NCBI GenBank assembly: GCA_026413225.1
Contig: CM048591.1
Coordinates: forward strand, 78,222,009 to 78,286,008
Direction of reading: 5' to 3'
DNA from: Otis tarda
Taxonomy: Eukaryota > Chordata > Aves > Otidiformes > Otididae
DNA length: 64,000 bases
Below, in pieces: positions 12,701-25,508 of the stretch. The stretch's first letter is position 1, and every line of letters begins with the position of its first letter. The notes beneath the pieces were generated by a model, which was not told where the DNA came from, did no database searches, and worked only from the letters and a program-made list of their open reading frames with translations. Position numbers and translations under genes: made by a program.

Positions 12701-13819
12701 CAAGCTAGGCAGCCATGGGCAGCGAAAGCAGAGTGTTGCCTGTGGAAAATGAAGACAACAAAGGAAAAGAGCTGAGTGGCTTGAGAAGTTGTCCCATGTC
12801 TAAACACATCTGGACAAGGGATGGGGCTCCCACTTTGGTGGGAGAAGGCTAGGAGGAAATCCTAAGAGGCTTTTCCCACTTATTTTAGCCTAAACTTGAC
12901 TGGAAAATGAATTCCAGATGAAAATTTTATCCTTCCCAACACATAGATGAATTTTGAGGCTCAAGCAGCCTTTCAGCATCAGTCCCTAAAAAGGGCTTCT
13001 CGCTGAAGTAGTCATCTAGGTTTGCCCATGCAGAAAGCTGAAAAGATGGTGCAATAAAAAGGGAAGTTTTCCAGGTTTAGAGAGGGAAAATTAAGGCAGA
13101 AGTTTGTCCACGGGCTTGTAAAGTGATCCAATAATTAGCAGAGCAAAGGAAAGAGTAATACTACTTGAATTTTCTCTCTTTGCCAAATCCACAGAATAAT
13201 TTTTCTCTCTTATCTTCCATGACTCAAATAATCAAAGTTTGCACTGCCTTCGCTGTTTGGTGTGCCAGAGGAGTGACACTGTGACATTGAGAACTTCAGG
13301 GCTTCAACTTCCATCTAGAACCACAAAGTTATGTATAAAAAAATAAAAAGGGTAAAAATAACCAAGAAAAAGACAACTTCCTGGCTAAAATGTTCTGTTG
13401 TGTCAAGGGTGGCAAAACCAAACTTAGCTTTTATAATAAAAATAGCGTCACGTCCGATTTCCCTTCCTACCTCTGTCTGACTCCGAAGTGTTTTGAAGTA
13501 GCAGAGAGCTGCAGTGCAATGCAACTGCAGAATATCAGCCATATTTTCAAACACGTGGTAGTGTTTTTCCACACACATAAAAGTGATCCATCCCTAACCA
13601 GACTGTTTCAAAAATAATGTTGAGTTTGACAACTCCTATAGCTATTTTATGTTATGTTAAACTCAAGATTAGTGACTTTTCCTGAGACTTGGAAAGAGCA
13701 GCGAGCTCATCCTCACCCCAGCTGATGTGAATAAGTGGTTATTACGACAGCCAGCAACCAACAGGACAAATTGGGGTGTTGAGCCACATGCCCAAATCCC
13801 CTGTATTCTTATGAATTAA

Positions 13820-15470
13820 CACCTAGAAAATGCATGTGATGGATACAAATCCTTTTTTTACGATATATCATTTAAGAGGCTTTGCTCCTTTTACTGTGGC
13901 TTATTAAATGCAGACGTGAGAGCCCCGTCTCACCCTGACTGCCATCAGCGGCAAATTCCGATTGATTTTGCTCGGGAACAGGATTGGGCCTTTCATTGTC
14001 AAAGATTTCTTTTGAGAACTGACATTTGCATGGAATCCTTCTTCATTTTATTACAAATTAACGTGATTATCTCTAAACAGCATAGGCATCTTCTGAAAAC
14101 TGCCTTTTTTTGGTCAATTTATAATACTTAGTACTCAAAAATTAATAACACTCATGAGAGGTTTGCGGGACCAAACTGGAGAGTCGGAGCGCTACTGCTT
14201 TATGTTGGTTCTCAGATTAATGCTTTTTTTTTTTGCCTGTTACTAATCTAAGACAAACTACATTCCATTTGATTAATTAATGATGGTAAGCACAAGGAAA
14301 CCATGGAAAAAAAATTAAATCGTGCTTTGAAATGACAAATATTTGTCTTTCTGATATTCCTCAGTACAAGTATGAAATAGAATTTATTGAAGTTCAGTGG
14401 CTGTATAAAAATGTTCTATAGCTAGAACGCAGAAATGATTTAATAAGTTCTATGAAAAGTCAATTTGCATGAGATCAGCACCTAGCCTATAACGGGTGGT
14501 AATGGATTGTTGGCTTGATTTTATACCACTTGACATCAGATTACAATACACTGAATAAATGTTAACCTATAATCCCTTTAGTAAAAGCTGGCATTGTTTG
14601 TCTTCTCTTGTAGAGACCACATTGATTTTCTTTTATTGGATGCTCAAGCGCTGCACCTCAGATTGATTACTTTGAATTAAATGTGCAGAGAACATTTTTA
14701 TTATTCTAAACCAGGAGTCTTAACATTAAAGAGATGCCTCCCCCGCCACGCGCTACACTGCTAAAAGTATACTCTACCATTTAATTTGGATTTCTTTCAT
14801 TTTCCCATTTCTTTTCAGGGCTGCTGTGATGCTGACCCCTGCTCTGCCCCTATGCCCCTTGACCCTGACACATCTGACCAGTGAAGACTCTGGGGGTGGC
14901 AAATTAATAGAAGCATTGCTTGTTAATTGCATAAGAGGAAAGCCAAGAATTCATCACCTCAGTCATGGCCATTGCTTCCCTTTGACCCCCTTCTCCCACA
15001 AGGCTTTTGCTGGTGGTCACATCTGTGGTTTTTCTATATCCTACATATTTACCGTATAATTATTCAGCATCAAACCTTATTAATCAAATCGATGCTGTGT
15101 TTTAAATGGAAATTGCTGGATTAATACAAGCATTCATTTCATCCTGAAAATCTTGATGGCTTTAGCACATGGAATCCAATTGGAATATAAAAGAAGCGAT
15201 GTTGAGACCTGATTGAATTAGGAGAGGCATGCTGCACATTAAATTACATGTGCCAGCAGGGGTCCATGCTTTTATGGTAAAATACTACTGTAAAGTGTAT
15301 ACATCTGATACCTCCTGTGATTTCTTTATGCTGGTCAGCGCTCTTGCGCTAAATAGGGCTGTAATAGCCATTTGTATTTCAAAATACGTATTTTTAAATG
15401 GGATCGGGTATTTCATAAGCATTTGTTTTATTTCAGTCATGTTAAATATTTCTTCAAGTAGTCAGTGTTA
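13820..15470. promoter_or_regulatory. Candidate conserved noncoding regulatory block
   Basis: This stretch has no recognisable repeat and no credible coding frame, and it carries many developmental transcription-factor cores. Two perfect octamers ATTTGCAT lie at 14024-14031 and 14463-14470. A Sox core CATTGT (13994-13999) overlaps a TCF/LEF core TCAAAG (13999-14004) 24 bp upstream of the first octamer. A second Sox core CATTGTT is at 14592-14598. The palindrome TTAATTAA lies at 14273-14280. TGATTAC runs into CTTTGAA near 14664-14675. Clustered octamer, Sox and homeodomain sites are common in vertebrate developmental enhancers. That this block is conserved or active is inference, because I have no alignment. 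Confidence 0.35.
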
Positions 15471-15555
15471 ACAAAACAGCACTGCTTGGTTAAGGAGATC
15501 TTGTCCTTTTCCTTACCTAATATACTCTTAATTATAGATGAGTAAACAGTATCAG

Positions 15556-15606
15556 TAATATATATATGTATTAAATATATATGTATTAAATACATATATG
15601 TATTAA
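15556..15606. repeat. AT-rich tandem repeat with a 23-bp inverted repeat
   Basis: Three imperfect units of about 15 bp contain TATATGTATTAAATA. Within them, 15577-15599 is a perfect inverted repeat: 11-bp arms ATATATGTATT and AATACATATAT flank a central A. It could extrude as a hairpin. Instability in length between individuals is likely. Confidence 0.8.
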
Positions 15607-17004
15607 AAAAAAAGTAATCTTTGTTATCATGCTGTAACATGCTAAACACCCTAAACAAACTGCTCCTTACCCAGTGTGGAGATTTCTGGCCTCCTCTCCC
15701 ACCTTCCGTAAGTTCCCAGGTTCTTCCCAGTGAACCTGCTGTGCAAAGGGCAGGGGGTGGGACATCAGAAAGTGGTAAACCATAAAAAAATGTACAAACA
15801 GACCAGTGATACCACAGACAGACTTGATGATCAGTTTGCACTACTTCTTTGGACCTGACATACCTGCGTGTGAAAACTGGTCTTAGACAAGTGTTCCCAC
15901 CGAAATCCGTCTTCTCCGGGTAAGGATTTTCCATGGCCAGCAAAGTGGGACTTATTTTTAAATGTTTGATAGCAGGATGTGGAGGGGAAAGAGAAAGGGT
16001 TCTGCTATGACACATGCCAGCATTTTAAATTAAGACCAGAGGACACCTAAAGGACAAAGGTGGCACCCCAAAGCTTTCTCCTTTCCTCTGCACGTTGGGT
16101 CGCTGCAAGGGTTGAAGTACGCTGGAACACCATGAAGACCTTTGGTGCTGTTGTTGTGCTAAGATTTGAGCACCCAGTTTTGCACAATTGCCTCTGGGTA
16201 GATAGCCTGTTTTTCAGTGTGGGCCTTCCTCCCACTTTTTGTGACTTGCTTTGTGTTTACCCAGTTAGATAAAACCCAACCATCAAAGCAAACGAGGGCA
16301 GTTTTGCTTTCAAGAAATTCTGTTCGTACGGTTTTCACTGGGCTATGTCACGAATTGTCCTATATCAACAGTCGTACTTCGGGAAATCAAAATTTTCCCA
16401 AAACACAAACTGGAAAACAAGCGTGGTTCAGGGAAAGAAACTGGAGTAGGTTTCTCTTCTAGCTCAGCTTGAGCTCTACCCATCTGTGCGCCGCAGCACA
16501 GAGCAAAAGGGTTGGTGACACACTCTCTGGATGGGAATCATCAGCAAAGATTTCTGCATGTCCCTAGCCTCAATGTGACATGATAATTCAGGAGAGATTT
16601 ATACTCAAAATCCTCAGAAAATGCATTCTATAAGTAATAAAATGATGTGTTATCATGCAAATCCAGTCTTAATACAAGATTGAAATTACTCAAAAGATGT
16701 TTACACCAATGTAGTAAGGAAACTGCATTTGGCAATCACAAAAACAAGTTACTATGGTTTATTTTATGACATAAATTATTTCATTTTAATATCTCTCCTG
16801 TCAAATTAGATGAATTTACTTACCAAACTTTATACATAGTTCATGATTAGTTGTAAAAGAAGATTAGTTATAAAATAAGTCAGCTTAACATCCAGACATA
16901 GGATTTTAATAACAACTTGATATACAAAGACTGTCAGGTGCTGTCTGCTGGTGAGAAATAAATAATACCCTAGACCCTTCACTGTAATTACCATCATTCA
17001 CTGC

Positions 17005-17090
17005 ACGTACAGGATCTGCAGTGCGGCTCGCTGGCGTCGAGTCAGAAGTGCTTAACATCCCTCACCCGGCTCCCGGCAAAAGCTGCCGAA
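17005..17090. other. Short CpG-dense cluster
   Basis: Eight CpG dinucleotides fall in about 85 bp inside DNA that is otherwise CpG-poor. Examples are GTGCGGCTCGCTGGCGTCGA at 17021-17040, then CCCGGC at 17065 and 17072. This is too small for a classical CpG island and has no gene beside it. It could be a methylation-protected regulatory site or a remnant of GC-rich sequence. Confidence 0.4.
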
Positions 17091-18857
17091 GAGGAGGGGA
17101 TTGGTGGGCAATGGGAAGATGTTCACTCGGCTGAGACCCACAGGTGACTTCCCACAAATAATGCAGGTAATTAAATGAAAACGTTTTTTTTGCACATCCA
17201 AGTCACTTCAAACCACATAGACATATGATCATGTAAAGAAAGGCTCTTCTCCTTTCCTGGGGTAAGAAGTCTCATCAGCGCGTCAGTGATGTTCCTTACT
17301 CACCGAGAAAGTCATGTACTCAGTGATCCAGACACAGTGACTGCTTTTTCCAAAATCACATGTGGTGTAAGTTTTCTACAGTTTGATTTTTTCTTAACTT
17401 TCCAGGAAAGGGAGAGGGGATATCCATCTTTCCACACATGTGGACCACAGAAACTTCATGTCAACATCCCAGCCGTGCTACCACCACCATTCATGGAAGT
17501 GGTTTTAAACAAAGCAACTGAAGTAAGTCCTTAACCTTAAGCTTATGTTTAAGTTAGTGGGACCTCAACACGTTCTTTAACAGATTTGTTGAATAACGAT
17601 GAACTGTTGTATTGAAAACCAAATGATATGCTGTATGTCGTGGCTTCTCTCCTCCCTGTAGCACACACTAGGTGTTATTTCCAAGCATACATTCTTCTAC
17701 TGAACAAGTCATTCTTCTGACTGAACAAAGGACACCCCCCCCGCTACTTTTTGGAGGCCCTTTTGCACAAAGAATCGACATTTTTGTGATGAATAAACTT
17801 CGCGAGGGTTAGGGATGGTAACAGAACAAATGCTCTCTATAGTAGTCTGCAAATTGCGTGTTGTAACGTAAGAGAATCCAGCTGAATAAATAACATTCAA
17901 AGGATGAGCTCTCCATTCTCCTCGCAGTACAGTATGCAGATAATGGAAAGCATGTTCTAAGAATATAGCCATGCAGATAACAAGCTATAAAACATAACAA
18001 TGATCTGGCGAAATCTTTCTGAAACACACAACTAATAACAGCTAAACATTTTTCAAAGAAAACATTTTCAAAGTGCTCATGTTTTATGTTTTTGCTATTT
18101 AAGGAAAAAAAAGAAAAACACAACAAGACAACAAAACCTCTAAATGACAGATTTGTGCAAATTGAGCTTGCTTCTCCGCTTCTGGCCGGCTGCGTCACGT
18201 AGAAATGGGAAGAGCACAGGCTCACACTCGTACGTTCCTGTAAAAGGAGTGATGGAGGAATTTACAAACCCAAGTGATGTATTTCTTTGTGTTATATATG
18301 CATCTTTTTCACAAGGTTTCTAATGCACTGACATGGTGGGGGAAAGCGTGTGAAATAATCGCAGAGTGATTTTCTAGCAGGCGAGCGTTTAAGAAATAAA
18401 AGATTGCCCTTTGGTAAAGGCCCAAGTTTTTAATAGGCATATTGGCTGTTTTTAACAACAGAACAATGCAGCAGGCTGAAGGCTTAGATCAGCCCAACAT
18501 CCCTCCTCTACACTGGCTCCTCAGATAGCCCAGGACATCTCAACAAACACTTGAAATGCTACCAAACCCTAGCCGCCACTTCACATGATTTATGATGTCA
18601 TTAATGTCAAGCTATCAGTGGACAAGAGTAAAAGAGACAACAGCAAAGCTGACTAAAAACAAATAGTTTTGATTAAACTCAAGGACGTTCGGTACAGCTT
18701 TCAGCAAAAAGGCATTCATCATTTCCGAAGCTGACCTTGTTTTTTTTCATCCCAAATGCAAACATAATACGTGTAGGGATTCCAACAAAATCTTTGAATT
18801 AGACTGTAGCAAAATTCTCATTTTTAGGCAAAAGTAATTAAGAACAGCAGCAGCACC

Positions 18858-18873
18858 TTTTTTTTTTTTTTTT
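18858..18873. repeat. Poly-T tract
   Basis: A run of 16 T. A second, interrupted T tract follows at about 18927-18950. No transposon boundary is visible between them. Confidence 0.85.
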
Positions 18874-19124
18874 CTGTGGGGTCAGTTTTGTCAATAGTTG
18901 CCTTAGCACTCTAAAATTTGCATCTGTTTTTTTTTGTTTTTTTTTTTTTCTGTAAGATGTGAAGACTGTCCTTTAGGTCTGAGGCAATTTTCATTCCAGG
19001 GAAAAAGATCCCCGTAGTATTTTATTTTCAGAGGAGATCAGTATCCACAGATGCACACTACCGTTAGAAAAGTGCCCCACAATAAATAGGCAATGATAAC
19101 ACAGCTTAATGACAGGCAGAATAG

Positions 19125-19163
19125 AAAAAAAAAATTAAAAAAAAAATTAAAAAAAAATAAAAG
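19125..19163. repeat. A-rich simple repeat
   Basis: Runs of nine to ten A separated by TT, repeated three times, then A-rich sequence. It is an ordinary low-complexity tract with no upstream retroposed sequence that I can identify. Confidence 0.85.
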
Positions 19164-22100
19164 AAAGCATGCCAAGGAGAATAAATTATTTTCATAGAGA
19201 ACCCCTATCTGTATGAATGCAGAATTACTCTGGAGGTCTTTATCTTAGTTTTACAGAACTAGAAATGAGAATAGTAGACCACACTCTTAACAAACACAGA
19301 AAATATTTAGTTGTCTTTTTTATACTGATTTTTTGTCTGCAAGACCATAAGCGTATATGTTGGTGTAATGCCTGTGTGCAAGTGTGTCCTGTGTACGTGA
19401 GGGAGAGAACAGAAAGTATAATGGGATTTTTTTTGTCCGACAAACTCAAACTGGATCAAGCCACCTCAGGAATCACATTCCAGGCCTATGAGAGATCTAG
19501 TGTAAGTATTCAAAATGCAGATGGAAAGTAGTATTTCAAGCTTTAAAAACATTATTAAAAACCCTTTTACCATAAGAATGGGTATTATTTTTGGAGCTAA
19601 TGAGGATTTGTACAAAAGTTCATCTTCCTTAGAACAGGAGTAGCTGCTTCCCTCTAAATCTTTAGAATCTTTACAAAAATCTCACTCTCTTCTGCTCTCT
19701 CATTCTAATAATCAGCTTATAGTATTATTATTTCACAGTCTATAGCAGCAAGGTTAAATGTGTCCTTCCAGCAAACATGCCTTTCATAACTTAGCGTGCA
19801 ATTAGATTATTAATGTAAAATTACAGAAGGGCTATTATGGCTTCAGGACAAAATAATTAAATGACTGTATTTCAATTTTAATTGTTTGTACAAGTCCCTA
19901 AAACTTTTAATTTTGTCTTTTTTTTTCACATCATCTTGTTATAGTATGTAACCCAAATAACCCTCCCCACTCTTGCGGTATGTACCATGAAACGAAGTGG
20001 TAGCTACCACCTCCAGTCGCAAACATTTTCTCAAAAGACACTGGAAACAAAAATTTCTTGCTTCTAAAATTAGTCGTATTTACTCTGATTAACAAAAACT
20101 TTCTACTTAGAGCTTTTATGGGAAAAAGACAGGCTGCATTATAAGTATTAACTGTGCATGAGAACATTTGTAATATCACCCTTGGAGAATAATAAACAGA
20201 TACTAGAGATTGAAATTCTGACATAGTTTACAGAACAATAATCCAAACATCTGTTATAATGACAAGGGATTTGAGCAGAATAGAGAGTACATGGGAAAGC
20301 TATGCTACTTTTAGCACAGTTATAACGTTAAATCAAAGCGCTGCAGCTCAAGGCAGCTTGCTGCTAATATAAACAATTTTCTACATATTCCTGGGCCACA
20401 AGCCAGATCTCAGGATTCAGTTACAAGCACAAGGTCAAGAGGGAATCAACAGTATGAAATTACCGTTTATGAATCAAAAGAATAAATGGATAATTAAGGA
20501 TGAAAACAAATTAGAAGGTATACTCTCACTTAACTCATCAAATAAATTTGCTGAGTAACTTCATGCACTGAATATGTTGTAGGATCTGCAGAGGCTTTAA
20601 TGCATTTATTGCTCAAATCCACAGCGTCAGCATTTTTTGAGGCAGGCTTACCAAATCACCTTTTTATGTGTACTTCTTTCTATATCCAACATCTGACTAC
20701 AATTACGAAGATAAATATTTAATCATGTCATTTGCTCAAAAGAAAAGTAAACAGGATTTCTTTGAAAATGACATTCTTTCCTCCTTATCATACCCACGAA
20801 AACCAAACTTTTATCTCACTTCTGGTCTCATTTCATCTTCCACACCCAAACCAGGCCTTTTCAAGCGTCAGCAAACGTGAAAGATTCACTGTAGCTGGTG
20901 ATGAAGACGACTTTCCGGCAGAAGACTTTCAAAGCAACCTCCATAACAACAAAAGGTTATGCATACGTTTGTTAAAGAGCATATTCTTTTTTTTTCATTT
21001 GCCCACACAAGCAGAAGTGCAGCAGCTCGATGAATGTTTTAAGCATGCATGGACACAGTAACTCATGTTCAAAAATATCTTTGAAATGTTGACCAAGAAA
21101 ACGCATTTCTGTCTTTCTCGCTTGGCTTTATCCCGGTGGAGTCAGTGGGCAACCAGCATCAGCACATTTAGGAGGTTCATCCTAAATAAGTGTCTCAAAC
21201 CTGTGATTTCTACAGGGATGAACATCTTCATAAGAATACTTCACTCTACTCATTGCCTACTGGAGAAGTCTGGGGAATCAGCTCAGACTTGGTACCTCAC
21301 GTGTAGAAAGCTATAGCTGGGTGACAGAAGTCCCTCCAAAGAGGTCTTGCTCTTTATCACTCCCAGCTAAGGTCAGCATTTCCCACAAAATACAGCTGGA
21401 ACGTCCCGAGAACAAACCACTCTCACCTTCCCCTAAAAACTCACAACTAATTGTTCAGTCTCCACATCCATCTAAGTCATAGTCATTCTGTTGAAGTATC
21501 TGCAATTATTGCCAGATCTTTTGATTCAAAAATATATGGGCTTGATTACTTCTTCATGAAAAACCTGGTAATTTTTCTCCTCTGCACGATGACTTACAGT
21601 CCACCTTCTTTCCAGAGGCTGCTAATATCAGATGCCTTCGTCAGCTGTAACCATCAGTATTTCTTGTTGCTAGCCAGGAGAAGATCAGGGATGCGATGTT
21701 AGATCTCATGAGGTGCTGAGATATGTCAGCTCTTGGATCAGATGTTGGAACGGAAATCTGCACCAGGAGAGCTTAGCACTCGGAGCCACAGAAAGGAGAA
21801 GGTCGTTTAGGATCTTTTGAAAACTGCCAGGATTGAACAATAGCTGAAGGCTGTTAACTGGCTTGCTAGATGGAATAAACTTCAGCTTATCCAGCTGTAG
21901 GACAAATAAACGTCAGCTCTTCCACCTCCAGAGAAAACATCCTTCCTCTTGTTATCATTACTTAAATATTAATAACCATTAAGTGTATCCCACTTTATAA
22001 GTACCACTACATTTGCTTTCTGAACTCATTGAGGATGAATTTTGAATAAGACTAGTACCCAAAAAAATAACAATAAAAAAAATCATGAGTCCATGAAGAC

Positions 22101-23321
22101 TGCGCTGTGTGTTCACGCTATGTGTGGTCCACTTTGAGATTTGATCCTGGTCGTATCCTATTGCATCCCAGCTCTTCACCATCGTTGTCCCTGCAGAGCC
22201 TTCGCTCTCCCTGAAGGCAGGGTAGGGAGGAAGCCTTGGAGCAAGGCCAGTACCGCGTGGTCCACGCTGATCTAATGTGAGAAGGCATAACAGTGACGCA
22301 GGTTTCCACCTCCCAGCTTCCCTCCTCAGGCACTTAGACAATGTTCATTATCCTACGTGCAACCCTTTATCCTATCGTTTGTTCTTCACCACACTAATAT
22401 TTCCAGGAATTAACTAATTAAAATTAAGGGAAGACTTCAGCATGAGAAACAGGCTAAGGACTAACATAAGAAGGCAAAAAACCCTTCCCAACTCTGTTTC
22501 TATGATGGAACGTCAACTGATTATCCTTTGTCTGGTGGTATTATGACTTCACCTTTTAAGTCATGTGTGCAGCTAATTTTAGATATTTTACAGGGTCATT
22601 GGTCACAAGGAGAAAGTTCCTGAGAAAGTGTTTTAGCAGCACTACCTCTCTGAAGTCAAATTTTTTCAGGAATGCCACTGACAGATGTTGGCATCACAGT
22701 TCCTCAAGATGGGAAAGTGTGGGACCATCCACGAATGGACGCCATTGCCTGACATTTTTGCTCAATATAAAAAGCTCTTATAAGCTGTACTAGAGGTCAC
22801 TAATTTTTCAAAGCATTTTCTCCTTTAGCTCGATAAACAGAGTATTCTTACATAGTGTGTTTCCTGAATGAGAATCAGCAGTACTTGACAGCAACATTTT
22901 TAGAAGAAAGGCTGTAGTTTTATTTTTAAATTCGAGGAACTTTAATGTTGAATATTTAATGCTGAATATTTCTTTTTTTAATCTGAAATGTTATATAGCA
23001 ATTTTATCCCCCCTCACAAAAGCTGGGATGCAAAATGATCAGTCTGCTTGTCAGTGTGGGACAATTTTTTAAAATACATTTGTCTTTCTCGGTTTAAATT
23101 AGTTCACAAGCTAACTCACACAAGCTACAGAGACATGTCAGAAGGGAGACAGCAACAGTATAAAAGAGCCAACAAAAACATTTCTTCAAAAGAATTTTAC
23201 ATCACTTTTGGATAATAGGGAAACATCCTGCCCTACAACTATCGAGTTGTAGATAGATACAGATCTAAGTATCGAGGGAAAAGTCACTGGAATGTTCTCT
23301 GTTTTTTTGTGTGTGTTTGTT

Positions 23322-23340
23322 TCTTTTTTTTTTTTTTTTA
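23322..23340. repeat. Poly-T tract
   Basis: A simple T-rich run preceded by a short TG-rich stretch (about 23305-23320). No element is attached. Confidence 0.8.
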
Positions 23341-23799
23341 ATCTGTTTTTATAGTGGATGCATCCCATAAATCTTAGCAAGAATCTCTTGAAAAGCTGGT
23401 ATTGCAGGGCATTAAAGCGACAACTGAATCCTTCTGGAAATATCTACATACCTAGTTTTTCCTGATTTTAGTAATTGAGCTCTCCACTCTTGGACAGAGA
23501 CAGAAGGGGCTGAAAATAACTGTTAAAAGGCACCACTGAATAAATATTAGTATTTAAGTTGCTCCAGGAGGGATGAACATTCAAACCTGGGCTGTAGTAG
23601 GATTCAGACTTCAATAGTCCCAGGAGGGGACAACACTGCAGAGAGGTAAAAATGTATGGTTGGGTTTTTATTGTGCTTTTTCAACCAGTTCGCCATGTCC
23701 ATCTGTGTATCCGTGTCTCCTCGTAAAGCAAGGTTCCACCATTCCTGGGCCAGTATTACAGAAGGTATCCTCACCATGGGGTCTCAGCAAGGATGTAAG

Positions 23800-23928
23800 G
23801 AAGGGAGCAAGGTTGGATGGGGCTTTGAGTGACCTGGTCTGGCGGAAGGTGTCCCTGCCTAGGGCAGGGGGGTTGGAACTAGGTAGTCTTTAAGGTCCCG
23901 TCCAACCCAAACCATTCTATGATTCTAC
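23800..23928 (+). mobile_element. CR1 retrotransposon 3' end
   Basis: The sequence is a textbook avian CR1 3' end. It shows GCAAGGTTGGATGGGGCTTT, GTGACCTGGTCTGGCGGAAG, the GTGTCCCTGCCTAGGGCAGG block, then TCCAACCCAAACCATTCTAT and one further partial octamer. The copy is about 130 bp, lacks all coding sequence and is 5'-truncated. The 5' limit is uncertain by about 20 bp. Divergence from the family pattern looks modest, so it is probably younger than the element at 3370-4590. Confidence 0.93.
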
Positions 23929-25214
23929 AACTTAATGCAGTAAAACCCTCCCTCCCTCCTCTACGTGGAAGCAAAGGTGTGAGTGAGTAAGAGGGAAACG
24001 TCTAGCCACACTTTTACCCAACACAAATGTCAACCTTCGCCTCACAGAACAGAAGCTACAGAGGAATTAGGGCTGTGAGAATTGATTCCCAGTCCCTTGT
24101 ATAAGGTTTATTTTTTTTCACTTGAGTAACTATGACAGTGCCAGGGGTTGTAACTTAAAAGGTCTGTATATGTCCGTAAATAAAAATATTTCCAGGATAG
24201 GTTGTGAGGTGGGGCTGCTTACACATCACCTCTTGCTTAAGGCTGCGCCTGAAGTGGCAACCTAGCCTTTAATTTGACTATGGCGTGTTTTGCCAATTAG
24301 ACCTAGACCAGCAAAGATCTGAAGCATATGAATAGCCCTGTGGGAGCCAATACACCTACACTTAAAATTAAGCATGAATTCAACTATTTTTCTGGATTAA
24401 GGTGCATGTTTAAAATCACAGCTTCATTAAATTATTCACCACCATCAGCGACAGGACTTCAAGGCTCATCTCGGGCTTGTCCGTAAAGGGTGGGAAAATA
24501 TTAGAGTTCCTGGTATATGTTCATGGTGCAGCATTTGAGGCGATAATCTCATTCCATCCAGCAGTCAAATATTATTGTGTGTGTCAAAACAAAATTGTAA
24601 TCCTGGGAGTGGGTGTCATGTAAAAACGCCGTTTTAAAGGAAAACTACAGTGATTAGCTCTAATACTTCAGATAGTTGAATGAATATTTTTGCCTAGAAA
24701 AACATTATGCAGCAAAAATTTAGTTAACTGGCCTACAAAAAGCTGCAAGCAAATATACAGTGCTCAGCTCATCTCTCAGCTCTTTCAGGTTTTTAGTTTA
24801 GTGTTCTGTTGATACATTTGTAAGTAACACAATGGGTTATATTTTAGAAGTTCTCTTTCTGCAGTGCTTCACAAATCTCATCAATATAGGATAATCACTG
24901 CACTTACTGCTGAAATTTGCCACTTCTTACCTTGCATTTGCACTAGGAATGTTTCTCTTTCTTTTGCAGAGATCTCACTTTGCTACAGAGGTAATTAAAT
25001 CTTTTTGCACCATCTTGGTGCATGTATTCTGCATTGAGTTCAAAGAAACACTGGAACCTAATAAACGAATCACTGATACAATTTTTTTTTCAGCATTTCA
25101 GGATCTCCTATGAATATTTCCTGTCCATGTGCTGACAAAGCTCGTACGAGGGAACTCATGAAGTCTCATGAATTCCTAACCTGAGATGTTTCAGCAGTCA
25201 GAAGTAATAAAATG
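23929..25214. other. Noncoding unique sequence between two CR1 copies
   Basis: No gene is visible. The part around 24420-24720 has a conserved-noncoding texture: no repeats, few CpG and several ATTA/TAAT cores, including GGCGATAATCTCATTCCATC at 24539-24558. I cannot test conservation. The rest shows nothing specific. Confidence 0.55.
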
Positions 25215-25508
25215 TGTTGGTCTCTTCTACCAAGTAACAAGTGATAGGATAAGAAGAAATGGCCTCAAGTTGTAGCAGGGTAGGTTTAGGATGGATATTA
25301 GAACAGATTTCTTTACTGAAGGAGTGGGCAGGCACTGGAACAGGCTGCCCAGGGCAGTAGTGGAGTCACCATCCCTGGAGGTGTTCAAAGAACGTGTAGA
25401 TGTGGCACTCCACGATGTGGTTTAGTGGACATGGTGGTGCTGGACATGGTGGTTGGACCTGATGATCTTGGAGGTCTTTTCCAATCTTAAAGATTCTGTG
25501 ATTCTATG
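25215..25508 (+). mobile_element. CR1 retrotransposon 3' end, about 295 bp
   Basis: The copy begins in the 3' portion with TGGTCTCTTCTACCAAGTAA and GTGATAGGATAAGAAGAAAT. It passes through the GGCTGCCCAGGGCAGTAGTG and TGGAGTCACCATCCCTGGAG blocks and ends in GATTCTGTGATTCTATGA. These are the usual elements of the CR1 3' untranslated region. It contains an internal near-repeat in which GGACATGGTGGT occurs twice (25429-25440 and 25443-25454), a trait of this subfamily. It has no coding sequence. The minus-strand fragment at 3164-3246 belongs to the same subfamily. Confidence 0.95.

Larger units (their letters stand above)
4591..13819. other. Noncoding unique sequence with no recognisable interspersed repeat
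   Basis: Over 9 kb I recognise no gene and no CR1 copy. The small open frames overlap each other on both strands and show no domains. Low-complexity runs include poly-T at 8859-8879, a T run joined to a G run at 9700-9719, and poly-T at 9759-9772. Stretches such as 7080-7520 have the texture of conserved noncoding DNA, with dense TAAT and ATTA cores and no repeats, but I cannot align them. A 15-bp inverted GATA-type repeat lies at 8678-8692. Confidence 0.6.
15471..23799. other. Noncoding unique sequence
   Basis: No gene or CR1 copy is recognisable. The longest open frame of the window (192 codons on the minus strand, 15437-16015) reaches into this block but has no domain. Part of it is translated microsatellite. 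An AT microsatellite lies at 15556-15606 and a short CpG cluster at 17005-17090. Poly-T and poly-A tracts occur at 18858-18873, 18927-18950, 19125-19163 and 23322-23340. The remainder is AT-rich DNA in which I see nothing specific. Confidence 0.6.

Noticed and set aside
15437-16015. Longest open frame in the window, 192 codons on the minus strand
   Set aside because: The peptide has no recognisable domain. Its C-terminal third is translated AT microsatellite (Tyr-Ile-Leu repeats), and no splice or start context supports it.
22480-22510. CCTTCCCAACTCTGTTTCTATGATGG resembling a CR1 3' tip
   Set aside because: Only the last few bases fit. The preceding 100 bp show no CR1 pattern.
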